Positions 23,849 to 32,040 of a stretch of DNA of 64,000 nucleotides are shown piece after piece. The DNA comes from Nitrospirota bacterium (GTDB lineage: Bacteria > Nitrospirota > Nitrospiria > Nitrospirales > Nitrospiraceae), in the NCBI GenBank assembly GCA_040757595.1, contig JBFLWP010000001.1, positions 185,771-249,770 on the forward strand, read 5' to 3'. Each line of letters starts with the position of its first letter. The first letter of the stretch is position 1. The position numbers were made by a program, and so were the translations under genes. The notes under the pieces were generated by a model that ran no database searches, was not told the origin of the DNA, and was given only the letters and a program-made list of their open reading frames with translations.

Positions 23849-23877
23849 CTTATACACGGATTCGCCCGAACCGGCAA
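23849..23877 (-). promoter_or_regulatory. Promoter of coiled-coil lipoprotein gene
   Basis: On the minus strand TTGCCG (23872-23877) is followed after 17 bases by TATAAG (23849-23854). The leader is about 30 bases. Confidence 0.48.
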
Positions 23878-23892
23878 TCGTCCGGGAAACTC

Positions 23893-23920
23893 TTTACTGT
23901 CGGAGGGCAATTCGTATAAA
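23893..23920 (+). promoter_or_regulatory. Promoter of thiD
   Basis: TTTACT (23893-23898), 16 bases, then TATAAA (23915-23920). The leader of about 45 bases before thiD is too short for a TPP riboswitch, and none of the THI-box sequence is present. Confidence 0.43.
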
Positions 23921-23971
23921 TATGCACCCGTTGCCATACGCTTGTCGGGTACGGTCACAGCGAGATGACAC

Positions 23972-24763
23972 ATGAAGCAGGTCCTGACCATCGCCGGGTC
24001 TGATTCGGGGGGCGGGGCCGGCATCCAGGCGGACCTCAAGGCCATGTCGGCCAACGGGGTCTACGGCCTGTCGGTGATCACCTCGATCACGGCGCAGAAC
24101 ACCAAAGGGGTGACGGCGGTCCACGACCTGCCAGCGGCCATCGTCGAGGCGCAGTTGGACGCGATCTTCGACGACTTCGAGGTGGCCGCGGTGAAGACCG
24201 GCATGCTGTCCTCCGCCGCGATCGTGGAGACGGTGAGCCGGAAGCTCAAACAGTACCAGGCCGCCAACCTCGTGGTGGACCCGGTCATGGTGGCCAAGAG
24301 CGGCCATCCGCTTCTGCAGCAGGACGCGGTGGACCATCTGCTGGCGTCGCTCGTTCCCTTGGCGCTCCTCGTGACGCCCAACGTCCACGAGGCGGAACGG
24401 CTCTCCGGCCTCACGATCGCCTCGCTGGCCGACGCCCGGCAGGCGGCCAAGGCCATCCACAAGCTGGGCTGCCGGCACGTCCTGATCAAGGGCGGGCACC
24501 TGCTGGCCGAAAAGGGCACGGACCTGCTCTACGACGGCCGGTTCTTCAACGTCTTCAAGGGCGAATTCATCGAGACGCCCCACACCCACGGGACCGGCTG
24601 CACCTACGCCTCGGCCATCGCCGCGCAACTGGCCAAGGGGAAGTCGGTCCCGGAGGCGGTCCAGACGGCCAAGCAGTACGTGACCGAAGCGATCCGCCAC
24701 GGCCTGGCCATCGGCCACGGCAGGGGTCCGACGAACCACTTTTATTTCCTGACCGGACAGTAA
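23972..24763 (+). CDS. thiD: Hydroxymethylpyrimidine/phosphomethylpyrimidine kinase
   Basis: Phosphorylates HMP and HMP-phosphate in thiamine synthesis. Signatures in 263 residues: LTIAGSDSGGGAGIQADLK at the N terminus, VKTGMLSSAAIVE, TPNVHEAERLSG, and the catalytic anion-hole sequence GTGCTYASAIAAQLAKG near residue 210. The enzyme is full length and not fused to thiE or tenA. It heads a pair with the membrane protein gene starting 3 bases after its stop. The TenA homologue at 18.9 kb would supply its substrate by salvage. Confidence 0.95.
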   Translation: MKQVLTIAGSDSGGGAGIQADLKAMSANGVYGLSVITSITAQNTKGVTAVHDLPAAIVEAQLDAIFDDFEVAAVKTGMLSSAAIVETVSRKLKQYQAANLVVDPVMVAKSGHPLLQQDAVDHLLASLVPLALLVTPNVHEAERLSGLTIASLADARQAAKAIHKLGCRHVLIKGGHLLAEKGTDLLYDGRFFNVFKGEFIETPHTHGTGCTYASAIAAQLAKGKSVPEAVQTAKQYVTEAIRHGLAIGHGRGPTNHFYFLTGQ

Positions 24764-24766
24764 CCC

Positions 24767-26053
24767 ATGGGATTCCGACCGCCGCTCTTCTTCGTGACCG
24801 GCTTCTTCTGGCTGCTGCTCTCCGCCGCCCTCGGCCTCGCCCTCTTCCTTGGCATGCTGACGGGCAAGCCGCTCCCGCCCGTCCTCCGCGTGCTCCACGT
24901 GCACGGCGCGCTCGTGGGCGGGGTGGCCCAGATGATCCTTGGGGGGCTGCTGGGGTTCATTCCTCCGCTCCTGTTGACCGGCCGTGACCGGCCCGAGTCC
25001 CACCCGGGCCTCTTCGCCACCGTCAACCTGGGGGCGGTCGGCATGCTGGCCGGCTTCGGATTGGGGCGGCCGTTGCTCGTCGGGGCGGCCGGCCTGCTGA
25101 TCGTCCTGTCGTTCCTCGCCGTGCTGGGCGACGCGGTCCGCCAGGCCAGGGCCAGCCTGGTCTCGCCGCCGCTGGGCCTCTGGTTCTACGGGGTGGCACT
25201 CGTCGCGCTCCTTCTGGGGCTGGGCATGGGCGAGGCGATGGCACTGCAGTTCCTCCCCTCCACCCTGCCGGGGCAGGGCCGGCTCGCCCACATCCACCTG
25301 AACCTCCTGGGCTTCGTGACCCTGACGATCATCGGCACCATGCACACCCTCTACCCCACGGTGCTGAACGCGCCGCTCTTCAGCCCCCGCCTGGCCCGCT
25401 GGACCTTCTTCCTGCTCCCGGCCGGCATCGCCGTGCTGATCGGAGGCTTTCTCGCGACGCTCGTGCCGGTCCAGATCGCGGGAGGCGCGATCCTCGTCGC
25501 CGGCACCCTCCTCTACGCGGCCAACATCCTGCAGACCTGGCTGCGCGCGGGACGTCCGAGCCAGGCCGCGTCGGATCATTTCCTGCTGGCCACGTTCTTC
25601 CTCTTCGTGGCGGTCGTGGCCGGCGTCTTCGTCTCGATCAACTCCCTCTGGAACCCGCCGGCCCTCCCGTTCGGCAAGCTGCACCTGATCGCTTACACGC
25701 ATCTGGCCCTGGTCGGCTTCGTCCTGCAAACGGTCATGGGCGCGCTCTCGCACCTGCTCCCGATCGCCCTCGCCGTCGGCCGCGTGAAGAGCAACAAGAG
25801 GCGCGGGGCATACCTGGCTGAGCTGACCGCCCAGGTCCAGTCCTGGCACGCCGTGCAACTGGGCGCGCTCAACCTGGGCATCATCGGCCTGGCCCTGGTC
25901 GCCACGCTGGTCTGGCAGTTCAACATGAGCGACCTGCCCGTCCGGATCACCGGCTGGATCAGCGCCGGCCTGCTGGGGTTGAGCCTGACGCTCTTCGGCT
26001 CCAAAGTCATCCGGCTCCTGCTGACGCAGCCGCCCGGCCAGACGACCGACTAG
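24767..26053 (+). CDS. Polytopic membrane protein resembling heme-copper oxidase subunit I/NnrS
   Basis: A 428-residue inner-membrane protein with about 12 helices. Several helices carry pairs of His: VLHVHGALVGG (about 42-52), LAHIHLNLLGFVTLTIIGTMH (about 173-193) and KLHLIAYTHLALVGFVLQTV (about 305-325). That His spacing recalls subunit I of cbb3-type oxidase or nitric oxide reductase and the NnrS family, so heme or copper binding is likely. No oxidase subunit II or cytochrome c gene lies near, so I would not call it a complete oxidase. It begins 3 bases after thiD. Confidence 0.62.
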   Translation: MGFRPPLFFVTGFFWLLLSAALGLALFLGMLTGKPLPPVLRVLHVHGALVGGVAQMILGGLLGFIPPLLLTGRDRPESHPGLFATVNLGAVGMLAGFGLGRPLLVGAAGLLIVLSFLAVLGDAVRQARASLVSPPLGLWFYGVALVALLLGLGMGEAMALQFLPSTLPGQGRLAHIHLNLLGFVTLTIIGTMHTLYPTVLNAPLFSPRLARWTFFLLPAGIAVLIGGFLATLVPVQIAGGAILVAGTLLYAANILQTWLRAGRPSQAASDHFLLATFFLFVAVVAGVFVSINSLWNPPALPFGKLHLIAYTHLALVGFVLQTVMGALSHLLPIALAVGRVKSNKRRGAYLAELTAQVQSWHAVQLGALNLGIIGLALVATLVWQFNMSDLPVRITGWISAGLLGLSLTLFGSKVIRLLLTQPPGQTTD

Positions 26054-26071
26054 TTCGTCGAGCGATTCTGT

Positions 26072-26077
26072 TACAAT
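26072..26077 (+). promoter_or_regulatory. Extended -10 box close to start codon
   Basis: TGTTACAAT (TACAAT at 26072-26077) ends 7 bases before the ATG at 26085. It overlaps an earlier in-frame ATG (26076), so the later ATG is the more plausible start, on a leaderless mRNA. Confidence 0.38.
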
Positions 26078-26084
26078 GTCCGTC

Positions 26085-26876
26085 ATGGAAGAGCCCCTCG
26101 TCTTTCGCGATCCGGACGGCCACCGGGTGTCCGCGGTACTGGCCGCCCCGTCCCCCTCCACCGATCGGGCGGTCGTCCTCTGTCACGGGTTCCTCTCCAA
26201 CAAGAACAGCACGACGAACCGGACGCTGACCGCCGAGCTCCTCCCGAAGGGGATCGCCACCTTCCGGTTCGACTTCTTCGGTCAGGGCGAGAGCGAAGGA
26301 CCGTTCGAGCAGACGACCGTGAGCAGGGCGGTTGGCCAGGCGCTGACGGCGCTGGACCTGGTCGCCTCACGTGGCTACAAACGGATCGGTTTGGTCGGGT
26401 CCAGCTTCGGCGGGCTCGTGGCGATCCTGGCGGCCGGCCGGTGGACCGGCCGGGGCGCCAGCCTGGCCTGCCTGGGCCTGAAGTGTCCGGTGCCGGACTT
26501 CGAGGAGATGCTCCGGCTCGAGTTCGGCCCGGAGGGCCTGGTGGAATGGAAGAAGACCGGCACCATCCCGGACGTGACCGGCGGGCCTGGGCGCGTCAAG
26601 CTCCACTATGGCTTCTATGAGGACTGCGCCAGGCATCGGGGCTACGAGGCGGCCCCGGGCGTCAAGGTCCCGACGCTGATCGTGCAGGGCGAGAAGGACG
26701 AGTACGCCTCTGTGGTGGATCAGAGCCGGAGGCTCTTCGAGGCGCTGCCCGGTCCGAAGGAGCTGCACGTCCTCCCCGGCGCCGACCATGGCTTTTCCAA
26801 GCCAGAAGATTTCCGGACGATGGTCACGCTCCTGGTCGGGTGGATGATCAGATACCTGCAGGCGGACGACCGGTAG
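26085..26876 (+). CDS. Alpha/beta hydrolase (dienelactone hydrolase/acyl-esterase like)
   Basis: Cytoplasmic serine hydrolase of 263 residues (266 if the upstream ATG at 26076 is used). Order of motifs: DRAVVLCHGFLSNKNS, RFDFFGQGESEG, LVGSSFGGLVAILAAG with the nucleophile Ser in GSSFGG, QGEKDEYASV with the acid, and PGADHGFSKPEDF with the catalytic His. This arrangement matches BAAT/esterase-type hydrolases. The start was set at 26085 because a TACAAT box overlaps the earlier ATG. Substrate unknown; an acyl ester is likely. Confidence 0.83.
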   Translation: MEEPLVFRDPDGHRVSAVLAAPSPSTDRAVVLCHGFLSNKNSTTNRTLTAELLPKGIATFRFDFFGQGESEGPFEQTTVSRAVGQALTALDLVASRGYKRIGLVGSSFGGLVAILAAGRWTGRGASLACLGLKCPVPDFEEMLRLEFGPEGLVEWKKTGTIPDVTGGPGRVKLHYGFYEDCARHRGYEAAPGVKVPTLIVQGEKDEYASVVDQSRRLFEALPGPKELHVLPGADHGFSKPEDFRTMVTLLVGWMIRYLQADDR

Positions 26877-26905
26877 GTAGGAACGGAGCGCAAAGGAACC
26901 TCGAG

Positions 26906-27364
26906 ATGCCGATACTGAGCGAGGAACGGCTGGAGACCCTGAAGATCCTCTACCCCTGGTACAAGGAGGAGATCTACAGACGGAGGGAGCAGATGATGCG
27001 CCTGACCGCCTTCGCGAGCGCCTTCCTCGTGCTCCTGCTCGTCACGATGCTGGCGGTGCCGGCCCAGCCCCACCCGGACGTCACCCACAAGCTCTTCGCG
27101 ATCTCCGGGGTGGCCCTCTTCTGCGGCGTCTTCGCCTACCTCATTCTCCAGCAGCGCAACCGCCACCGGATGGCGAAGCAGGCGCTGATCGAGATCGAGC
27201 GGGCCATGGGGCTCTTCGAGGACGGCTTCTACGTGGAAGGCAAGCCGCTCTATCCCGAGGAGTGGCAGACCTCCTGGCTCGGCGACCGGAGCATCGTCGT
27301 CTATCTGACCGTCCTGGCCGCCCTCACCGTCCTCGTCATCGCCTCCGTCCTCGCGAGGCCGTGA
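26906..27364 (+). CDS. Hypothetical two-helix membrane protein
   Basis: A 152-residue protein with AAAGGAA before the ATG. It starts with an amphipathic segment (MPILSEERLETLKILYPWYK), then a pair of membrane helices (LTAFASAFLVLLLVTMLAV and LFAISGVALFCGVFAYLIL), a charged cytoplasmic stretch (RNRHRMAKQALIEIERAMGL) and a third helix at the C terminus (VYLTVLAALTVLVIASVLA). I do not recognise the family. Its TGA stop (27362-27364) lies in the first unit of a period-7 array. Confidence 0.72.
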   Translation: MPILSEERLETLKILYPWYKEEIYRRREQMMRLTAFASAFLVLLLVTMLAVPAQPHPDVTHKLFAISGVALFCGVFAYLILQQRNRHRMAKQALIEIERAMGLFEDGFYVEGKPLYPEEWQTSWLGDRSIVVYLTVLAALTVLVIASVLARP

Positions 27365-27452
27365 TGGGTGATCGGTGATGCGTGATGGGTGAGAAGAGAG
27401 GCGGTACCGGCCTGCGTCTTTCTCGTCACCCATCACCGATCACCCGTCACCG
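27361..27452. repeat. Period-7 inverted array, word GTGATGG, holding two stop codons
   Basis: Left arm 27361-27395: GTGATGG, GTGATCG, GTGATGC, GTGATGG, GTGAGAA. Right arm 27425-27452: GTCACCC, ATCACCG, ATCACCC, GTCACCG. Fifteen bases (GGGTGATCGGTGATG, 27366-27380) recur exactly in inverse form. Two converging genes end inside it, at 27362-27364 and 27433-27435. Confidence 0.9.
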
Positions 27453-28335
27453 ACTTCGCGCAGCGGAAGCCCGTGTAGCTGTTCCTCGTGCCCGGCGGCA
27501 ATTTGAAGCGCCCGTAGGTCAGCAGATACTTGGGCAGTTCCGACCATGACCCTCCCCGCAAGACCTTCAACTGGCCCTGCTCCGGTCCGGTCGGGTTCCG
27601 CTCCGGACTCTGTTCGTAGTAGCTCCCGTCGTACCAGTCCTGCACCCACTCCCAGACGTTCCCCGCCATGTCGTCGAGCCCGTAGGGACTCCGGCCCTTC
27701 TCGTAGTGGCCGACCGGCATGAGGGCCTGGCTGTAGCTGAACCTAGCGCCCAGCGCATGGTTCGCCAGCTCCGCCGTCGGCGGCTGGTTGCCCCAGGGAA
27801 AGTTGCGGCCGTCCGTCCCGCGGGCGGCCTTCTCCCACTCCGCCTCGGTCGGCAGGCGATTCCCCGCCCAGCGGCAGTAGACGTCCGCGTCCTCCCAGTC
27901 CACGCCGATCACCGGCCGGTCCCCGTGGAGGTTCGGGTTCACCGTCTCCCACAGCCAGGGCGGCGTCCGGCCGGTCGCCGCGAGGAAGCGCGCATACTGG
28001 CTGGTCGTCACCTCGTGCCGGTCCATCGCATAGGCGTCGAGCCAGACCCGGTGCCGCGGCCGCTCGTCCTCCAGCCCGGCCATCCCGTCCACACCCATCC
28101 AGAACCAGCCGGCCGGGATGGGAATCATAGGGGCATCGTCACCCTGACTTGGCGCTGGTTCCTTCTTCAGCTTGCGCAGCCGGTCGAGCTGCGCGTCGGC
28201 CGGAAGCACGGTCAGCGTCAGGAACGCCACGAGCGTCGCGGCGAAGAGTGCCAAGCCGATGAAGGGAGTCTTGCGAGAGGCGTCCAGACCTGTTGCCGGC
28301 TGACAGATCCAGCCAGAATGCGATCTCACCAGCAC
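27433..28335 (-). CDS. FGE-sulfatase-fold (SUMF1-like) protein, catalytic Cys pair absent
   Basis: 300 residues with a signal anchor (TPFIGLALFAATLVAFLTLT, about 23-42) and a formylglycine-generating-enzyme fold at about 70-295. Typical family sequences: IPIPAGWFWMGVD, RHEVTTSQYARFL, RLPTEAEWEKAARG, MAGNVWEWVQDWY, LRGGSWSELPKY and YTGFRCAK. True FGE needs a Cys pair after RGGS; here it reads SELPKYLLTYGR with no Cys, so sulfatase activation is excluded and a structural or other oxidative role is likely. The GTG start immediately follows the histidine kinase stop codon. The C-terminal residues TGDR and stop come from the period-7 array. Confidence 0.85.
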   Translation of the reverse strand: MLVRSHSGWICQPATGLDASRKTPFIGLALFAATLVAFLTLTVLPADAQLDRLRKLKKEPAPSQGDDAPMIPIPAGWFWMGVDGMAGLEDERPRHRVWLDAYAMDRHEVTTSQYARFLAATGRTPPWLWETVNPNLHGDRPVIGVDWEDADVYCRWAGNRLPTEAEWEKAARGTDGRNFPWGNQPPTAELANHALGARFSYSQALMPVGHYEKGRSPYGLDDMAGNVWEWVQDWYDGSYYEQSPERNPTGPEQGQLKVLRGGSWSELPKYLLTYGRFKLPPGTRNSYTGFRCAKSVTGDR

Positions 28336-30783
28336 TTATGAGCCCTGCCCTTTGGGAGCATCCAACACCTCGCGGATTTTGGCAGCTAGGACGTTCGACC
28401 GAAACGGCTTCTGCAAGAACGCCGCGCTCGCCTCCGAGATGCCATGACGGAGCACGACGTCGTCCGTATAGCCGGACATGAACAGGACCCGCATGTCCGG
28501 CCGAAGGGTCGCGGCCCGTTCAACCAGGACCCGTCCGCTCATATCGGGGATCACGACGTCGGTCAAAAGGACATGGACAGGCTCTTTGCCGGTCTCGCAA
28601 AGCTGGAGCGCCTGTTCTCCACTGGCAGCCGTGAGCACGCGATACCCCAATCCTTCCAGGAGGTCGCACAGGAACTCCCGGACCAGCACGTCGTCTTCGA
28701 CGAGAAGGATCGTCTCCGTGTGGCTCGTCTCGACAGCCGGCGGGCCGGCAGCTTTCTCCGTCTGCAGGCTCCCTGCAGCGCGAGGGAGCAAGACCGTGAA
28801 CGTCGTGCCCCGTTCGGGAGAACTGTCCACGTCTATGGTCCCCCCACCTTGGACGACGATACCGTACACCGTTGCCAGCCCCAGCCCCGTCCCCTTGCCC
28901 CGTTCCTTCGTCGTGAAAAACGGCTCGAAGAGGTGCGCTTTGGTTTCCGCATCCATGCCGAGTCCGGTGTCACGGACCGTCAGGCACACGTAGGGCCCGG
29001 CGGGCAAGTCGCCCTGACCAGGGCCAGCCCCGCCCTCGCTCAGCGTGATCGCCGTGCCGATCGTGAGGGTGCCGCCTTGGGGCATGGCGTCGCGGGCGTT
29101 GACCGCCAGGTTCATCAGGACCTGCTCGACCTGTCCTGGATCGGCTTTGACAAGACAGGGTCGCGGCTCGAGGTTTGCCACCAGGCGAATGTTCTCCCCG
29201 ATCAGGCGCCGGAGCATCGGGGTCAGCCCGGAGACGGCCGCGTTCATGTCCAGGAGCCTGGGCTGGATCACCTGCTTCCGGCTGAAGGCCAGGAGCTGGC
29301 TGGTCAGGGATGCCGCCCGATCGGCCGCCTGCCTGATCCCCTCGACGGATCGCCGATGTCGGTCGTCGGCGCCCAAGGCCTTGAGCAGTCGCTCGCTGTG
29401 CCCGATGATGACGGTCAAGAGGTTGTTGAAGTCGTGGGCCACCCCTCCCGCCAAGCGTCCGACCGCCTCCATTTTCGCCGCTTGACGCAGATGCTCCTCC
29501 AACCGTTTCCGCTCGGTGATGTCGCTGAACGAACCGGACATGCGGACGGGCTGCCCCTCTTGATTCCAGATGGCTTGCCCTCGGGCCGCGAACCAGCGAC
29601 ACTCGCCGTTCTTGGTGAACATCCGATATTCGATGTCGTACGGGACCCGCCGTTCCAGATGGTTGCGCAGCGCGGTGAAGACTCGCTCCCGATCCTCGGG
29701 ATGCAGCCGTGACGCCCAGCTCGCGATGACGTTCTCGAATTCGTCGTCCGCATACCCCAGGAGCTCCTTGAACCGGGGGGAGTAATAAATCGGATTGCCG
29801 GGCGCGAAGGGGTCGCCCGGCACGGCCCATGCATCCCACAGGCCGTCCCGGGACCCCTGGACGGTCAGCTCGAACCGCTCGATGCTCTTGCGGAGCGCTT
29901 CCTCTCCCCGCTTGTGCTCGGTGATGTCGGCGAGCAGCCCGATCGTGCTGATCACGTTGCCGTTCGCATCACACAGCGGGGCAGCCCAAAGGGCAAGGTC
30001 TATCATCGTGCCGTCCCTCCTGCGACGGCGGATTTCCACTCCTTCCAGAAACTTCCCGCGCATCGCGGACTCCCACAGGGTGTCGGACTCGTCCCGCTTG
30101 TCGTCGGGCACGTAGGGGAGCGGTCGGCCCAGGACCTCCTGCTCGGTCCACCCGAAGATGCGCCGGGCTGCTGCATTCCAGGTCGTGACGTTGCCGTCGG
30201 CGTCGAGGGCGATGAAGGCCAGCGGGGAGGCCTGAATGATGGTCTGGAGATCCCGCGAAGACTTCTCGAGCGCCTCTTCGAGTCGTTTTCGCTGCGTGAT
30301 ATCCTCTGCGATCCCCGCGATGCGGTAGACGGCCCCGGAGTCGTCCCTGATCGGAAACGCCCGATCCCAGATCCAGCGCAGCGATCCGTCGGGACGAACG
30401 ATCCTGTACTCCTCGTCATAGTCCCCGGTGACCTGCTTCGACAGAGCTGCCCGGAGAACCCGATCCCGGTCCTCGGGATGGATCGCGTCGAGCCATGTGC
30501 GCGGTGCGGCATAGAGGCTTTCACAGGAGCGGCCCCAGACCTCCTCATAGCCCGGGCTGATGTAAATCATCCGGTTCTTTTCCGGATCGGTCATCCAGAA
30601 AACGTCCCGGATGTTCTCTGCAAGCTGTCGGAACCGCTCCTGGCTTTCCTGCAGGACCCGCTCCCCACCCGCATGTTCTCGTTCATGCACGGTTCGGCCC
30701 GCGCGGGCCTTCAGCAGCCGCTCCAGGTCGGCGACCCGTTTCCTCAAGCGATCGAGCTCGGCCCGCTCTTCTCCGGCGCTCAT
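28336..30783 (-). CDS. Multi-PAS hybrid histidine kinase with receiver domain
   Basis: Soluble sensor kinase of 815 residues. After a short coiled coil (about 5-45) come three PAS/PAC units (about 50-170, 175-290 and 300-425), each ending with a PAC pattern (IAGIAEDITQRKRLEEALEK and similar). The HisKA domain has AVGRLAGGVAHDFNNLLTV (phosphorylated His), the ATPase domain has NLAVNARDAMPQGG, DTGLGMD and FTTKERGKGTGLGLATVYG, and a C-terminal receiver has LLTDVVIPDMSG with the acceptor Asp. The start at 30783 is chosen to avoid overlap with the methyltransferase gene; an ATG 39 bases upstream is possible. No partner response regulator adjoins. Confidence 0.9.
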   Translation of the reverse strand: MSAGEERAELDRLRKRVADLERLLKARAGRTVHEREHAGGERVLQESQERFRQLAENIRDVFWMTDPEKNRMIYISPGYEEVWGRSCESLYAAPRTWLDAIHPEDRDRVLRAALSKQVTGDYDEEYRIVRPDGSLRWIWDRAFPIRDDSGAVYRIAGIAEDITQRKRLEEALEKSSRDLQTIIQASPLAFIALDADGNVTTWNAAARRIFGWTEQEVLGRPLPYVPDDKRDESDTLWESAMRGKFLEGVEIRRRRRDGTMIDLALWAAPLCDANGNVISTIGLLADITEHKRGEEALRKSIERFELTVQGSRDGLWDAWAVPGDPFAPGNPIYYSPRFKELLGYADDEFENVIASWASRLHPEDRERVFTALRNHLERRVPYDIEYRMFTKNGECRWFAARGQAIWNQEGQPVRMSGSFSDITERKRLEEHLRQAAKMEAVGRLAGGVAHDFNNLLTVIIGHSERLLKALGADDRHRRSVEGIRQAADRAASLTSQLLAFSRKQVIQPRLLDMNAAVSGLTPMLRRLIGENIRLVANLEPRPCLVKADPGQVEQVLMNLAVNARDAMPQGGTLTIGTAITLSEGGAGPGQGDLPAGPYVCLTVRDTGLGMDAETKAHLFEPFFTTKERGKGTGLGLATVYGIVVQGGGTIDVDSSPERGTTFTVLLPRAAGSLQTEKAAGPPAVETSHTETILLVEDDVLVREFLCDLLEGLGYRVLTAASGEQALQLCETGKEPVHVLLTDVVIPDMSGRVLVERAATLRPDMRVLFMSGYTDDVVLRHGISEASAAFLQKPFRSNVLAAKIREVLDAPKGQGS

Positions 30784-30794
30784 GGCTGTGTCGC

Positions 30795-31463
30795 TCAATA
30801 GATCCGCCCGCATACGACCCAATGGCGGTCGTCAATGACTTCGATCAGGAGCCGGCTGAGGTTCAGCTCGGCCAGTTGGGCCGCGACCTCGTCTTCCGTG
30901 AAGGCGGCCAGGAGCGAGTTGTAGAAGTCCCGGCGGAGGATCGCCGGCTCGTCGGCCGCGTAACAGTCCACGATCGCCTGGGCCTCCTCCGGAGACTCGG
31001 GCCGGAGCAGGTCCATGACGAGCACGGGCGCGCCTGGCCTGGCCAGTTGCCTGACCCGATACCAGAACTGGAGCGGATTGGGAACGTGGTGCAGGAGGCT
31101 GTTGGAGACGACCGCGTCGGCCGGCTCCGGAAGCGCGAGGGTCTGGAATCGCTCGCAGCGCAGCGCGATCCGATCCGCCAGCCCCGCCGCCCGGACCGCC
31201 TCCTGCGCCAGTGTAATCATGGCCGGCGAGGCATCCACGCCGGTCAGCCGGCACTCGGGCAGGCTTCGGGCGAAGCGGATCGGAATGTCGGCCGGGCCGC
31301 AGCCCAGATCCACCAGGTGACCTTGGGTCAGTTCCGGATAGACTTCCAGGAACCGGTCCACGAACCCCTGGTTCTCTTCCGCGAAATCGGCATTGGCGTA
31401 GGCCCTGGCCTGCTCCGGATCGTCCATCAGCTCCGGCTCAAGTACGCGCGATATCATCGGCAA
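30795..31463 (-). CDS. Class I SAM-dependent methyltransferase
   Basis: A 222-residue methyltransferase with HLVDLGCGPADIPIRFARSL (SAM motif I, about 48-67), TGVDASPAMITLAQEA (motif II) and DAVVSNSLLHHVPNPLQFW (motif III). It lies upstream of the hybrid kinase with a gap of 11 bases and is preceded by a period-7 array of the TATGGCC type. Substrate unknown; small-molecule methylation is likely. The N-terminal extension before motif I (about 45 residues, acidic) is normal for this subfamily. Confidence 0.87.
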   Translation of the reverse strand: MPMISRVLEPELMDDPEQARAYANADFAEENQGFVDRFLEVYPELTQGHLVDLGCGPADIPIRFARSLPECRLTGVDASPAMITLAQEAVRAAGLADRIALRCERFQTLALPEPADAVVSNSLLHHVPNPLQFWYRVRQLARPGAPVLVMDLLRPESPEEAQAIVDCYAADEPAILRRDFYNSLLAAFTEDEVAAQLAELNLSRLLIEVIDDRHWVVCGRIY

Positions 31464-31470
31464 CCCAAGA

Positions 31471-31550
31471 GCGTATGGCCTATAGCCTATGGCTTATGGC
31501 AGGAGCTTCATGTTCGAGCCATACGCTATACGCCATACGCCATTAGCCCT
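31471..31550. repeat. Period-7 inverted array, word GCCTATG
   Basis: Left arm GCGTATG, GCCTATA, GCCTATG, GCTTATG, GCAGGAG (31471-31505); right arm GAGCCAT, ACGCTAT, ACGCCAT, ACGCCAT, TAGCCCT (31516-31550). The TAA of the MOSC gene (31543-31545) lies in the right arm. The word is close to that of the array at 17402. Confidence 0.88.
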
Positions 31551-32040
31551 TTGCCTCCTCGATCGCCACCGGATCGCCCGTTCGTACGAGCCCTTCCGTC
31601 AGCACCTTGGCGTAGAGCCGGCTCCAGCCAGGATGTTTCTTCTGTGAAATCCGATCGAAATTTCCGTCCTTGAACCAGCAGCCGTTCTGCCGGCAGGGAT
31701 CCGTGTAGCTGGTGATCTCCAGCCGCACGTCCTTCCCGACCTTCAGCCGATCCCCGGGCTTGAGGCGGCTCCAGTCCAGTCCCGCGATCGTCAGGTTCTC
31801 TCCGGCGCTGCCCGGCGCGATCGCGTGGCCCTCGGCCCGCAAGGCTTCGATCCATTCCAGGGAGTAGAGACAGACCGCCCGATCCGGCCCCCCGTGAAAC
31901 AGACGGCTCCTCTGCCTGTCCCCTTCTACTCCCTTTTCAGTGACGCGGGCCTCGGGCACGGGACGCTTCGGCACCCCGCCCTTGGAGACGTTGATCTGGT
32001 GCACGTGCGGAGCGGTCGGTGTCGTCTCGCGTTTCGTCAC
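31543..32040 (-). CDS. MOSC-domain protein
   Basis: 165 residues of the MOSC (molybdenum cofactor sulfurase C-terminal) fold, YiiM-like group. Diagnostic parts: HVHQINVSKGGVPKRPVPEA, GVEGDRQRSRLFHGGPDRAV, LGENLTI-like GSAGENLTIAGLD, and DPCRQNGCWF, where the first Cys is the conserved residue thought to bind sulfur or the cofactor. It probably acts in molybdopterin-related reductive chemistry. The ATG overlaps the stop of prmA by 4 bases (ATGA), so translation is coupled. Its stop codon is inside a period-7 array. Confidence 0.88.
   Translation of the reverse strand: MTKRETTPTAPHVHQINVSKGGVPKRPVPEARVTEKGVEGDRQRSRLFHGGPDRAVCLYSLEWIEALRAEGHAIAPGSAGENLTIAGLDWSRLKPGDRLKVGKDVRLEITSYTDPCRQNGCWFKDGNFDRISQKKHPGWSRLYAKVLTEGLVRTGDPVAIEEAKG

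Noticed and set aside
23921..23971. Possible TPP riboswitch before thiD
   Set aside because: The interval is only about 50 bases, and no THI-box or pyrophosphate-sensor sequence is seen.
27433..28335. Formylglycine-generating enzyme that activates sulfatases
   Set aside because: The Cys pair needed for catalysis is absent after the RGGSW motif and no sulfatase gene is near.
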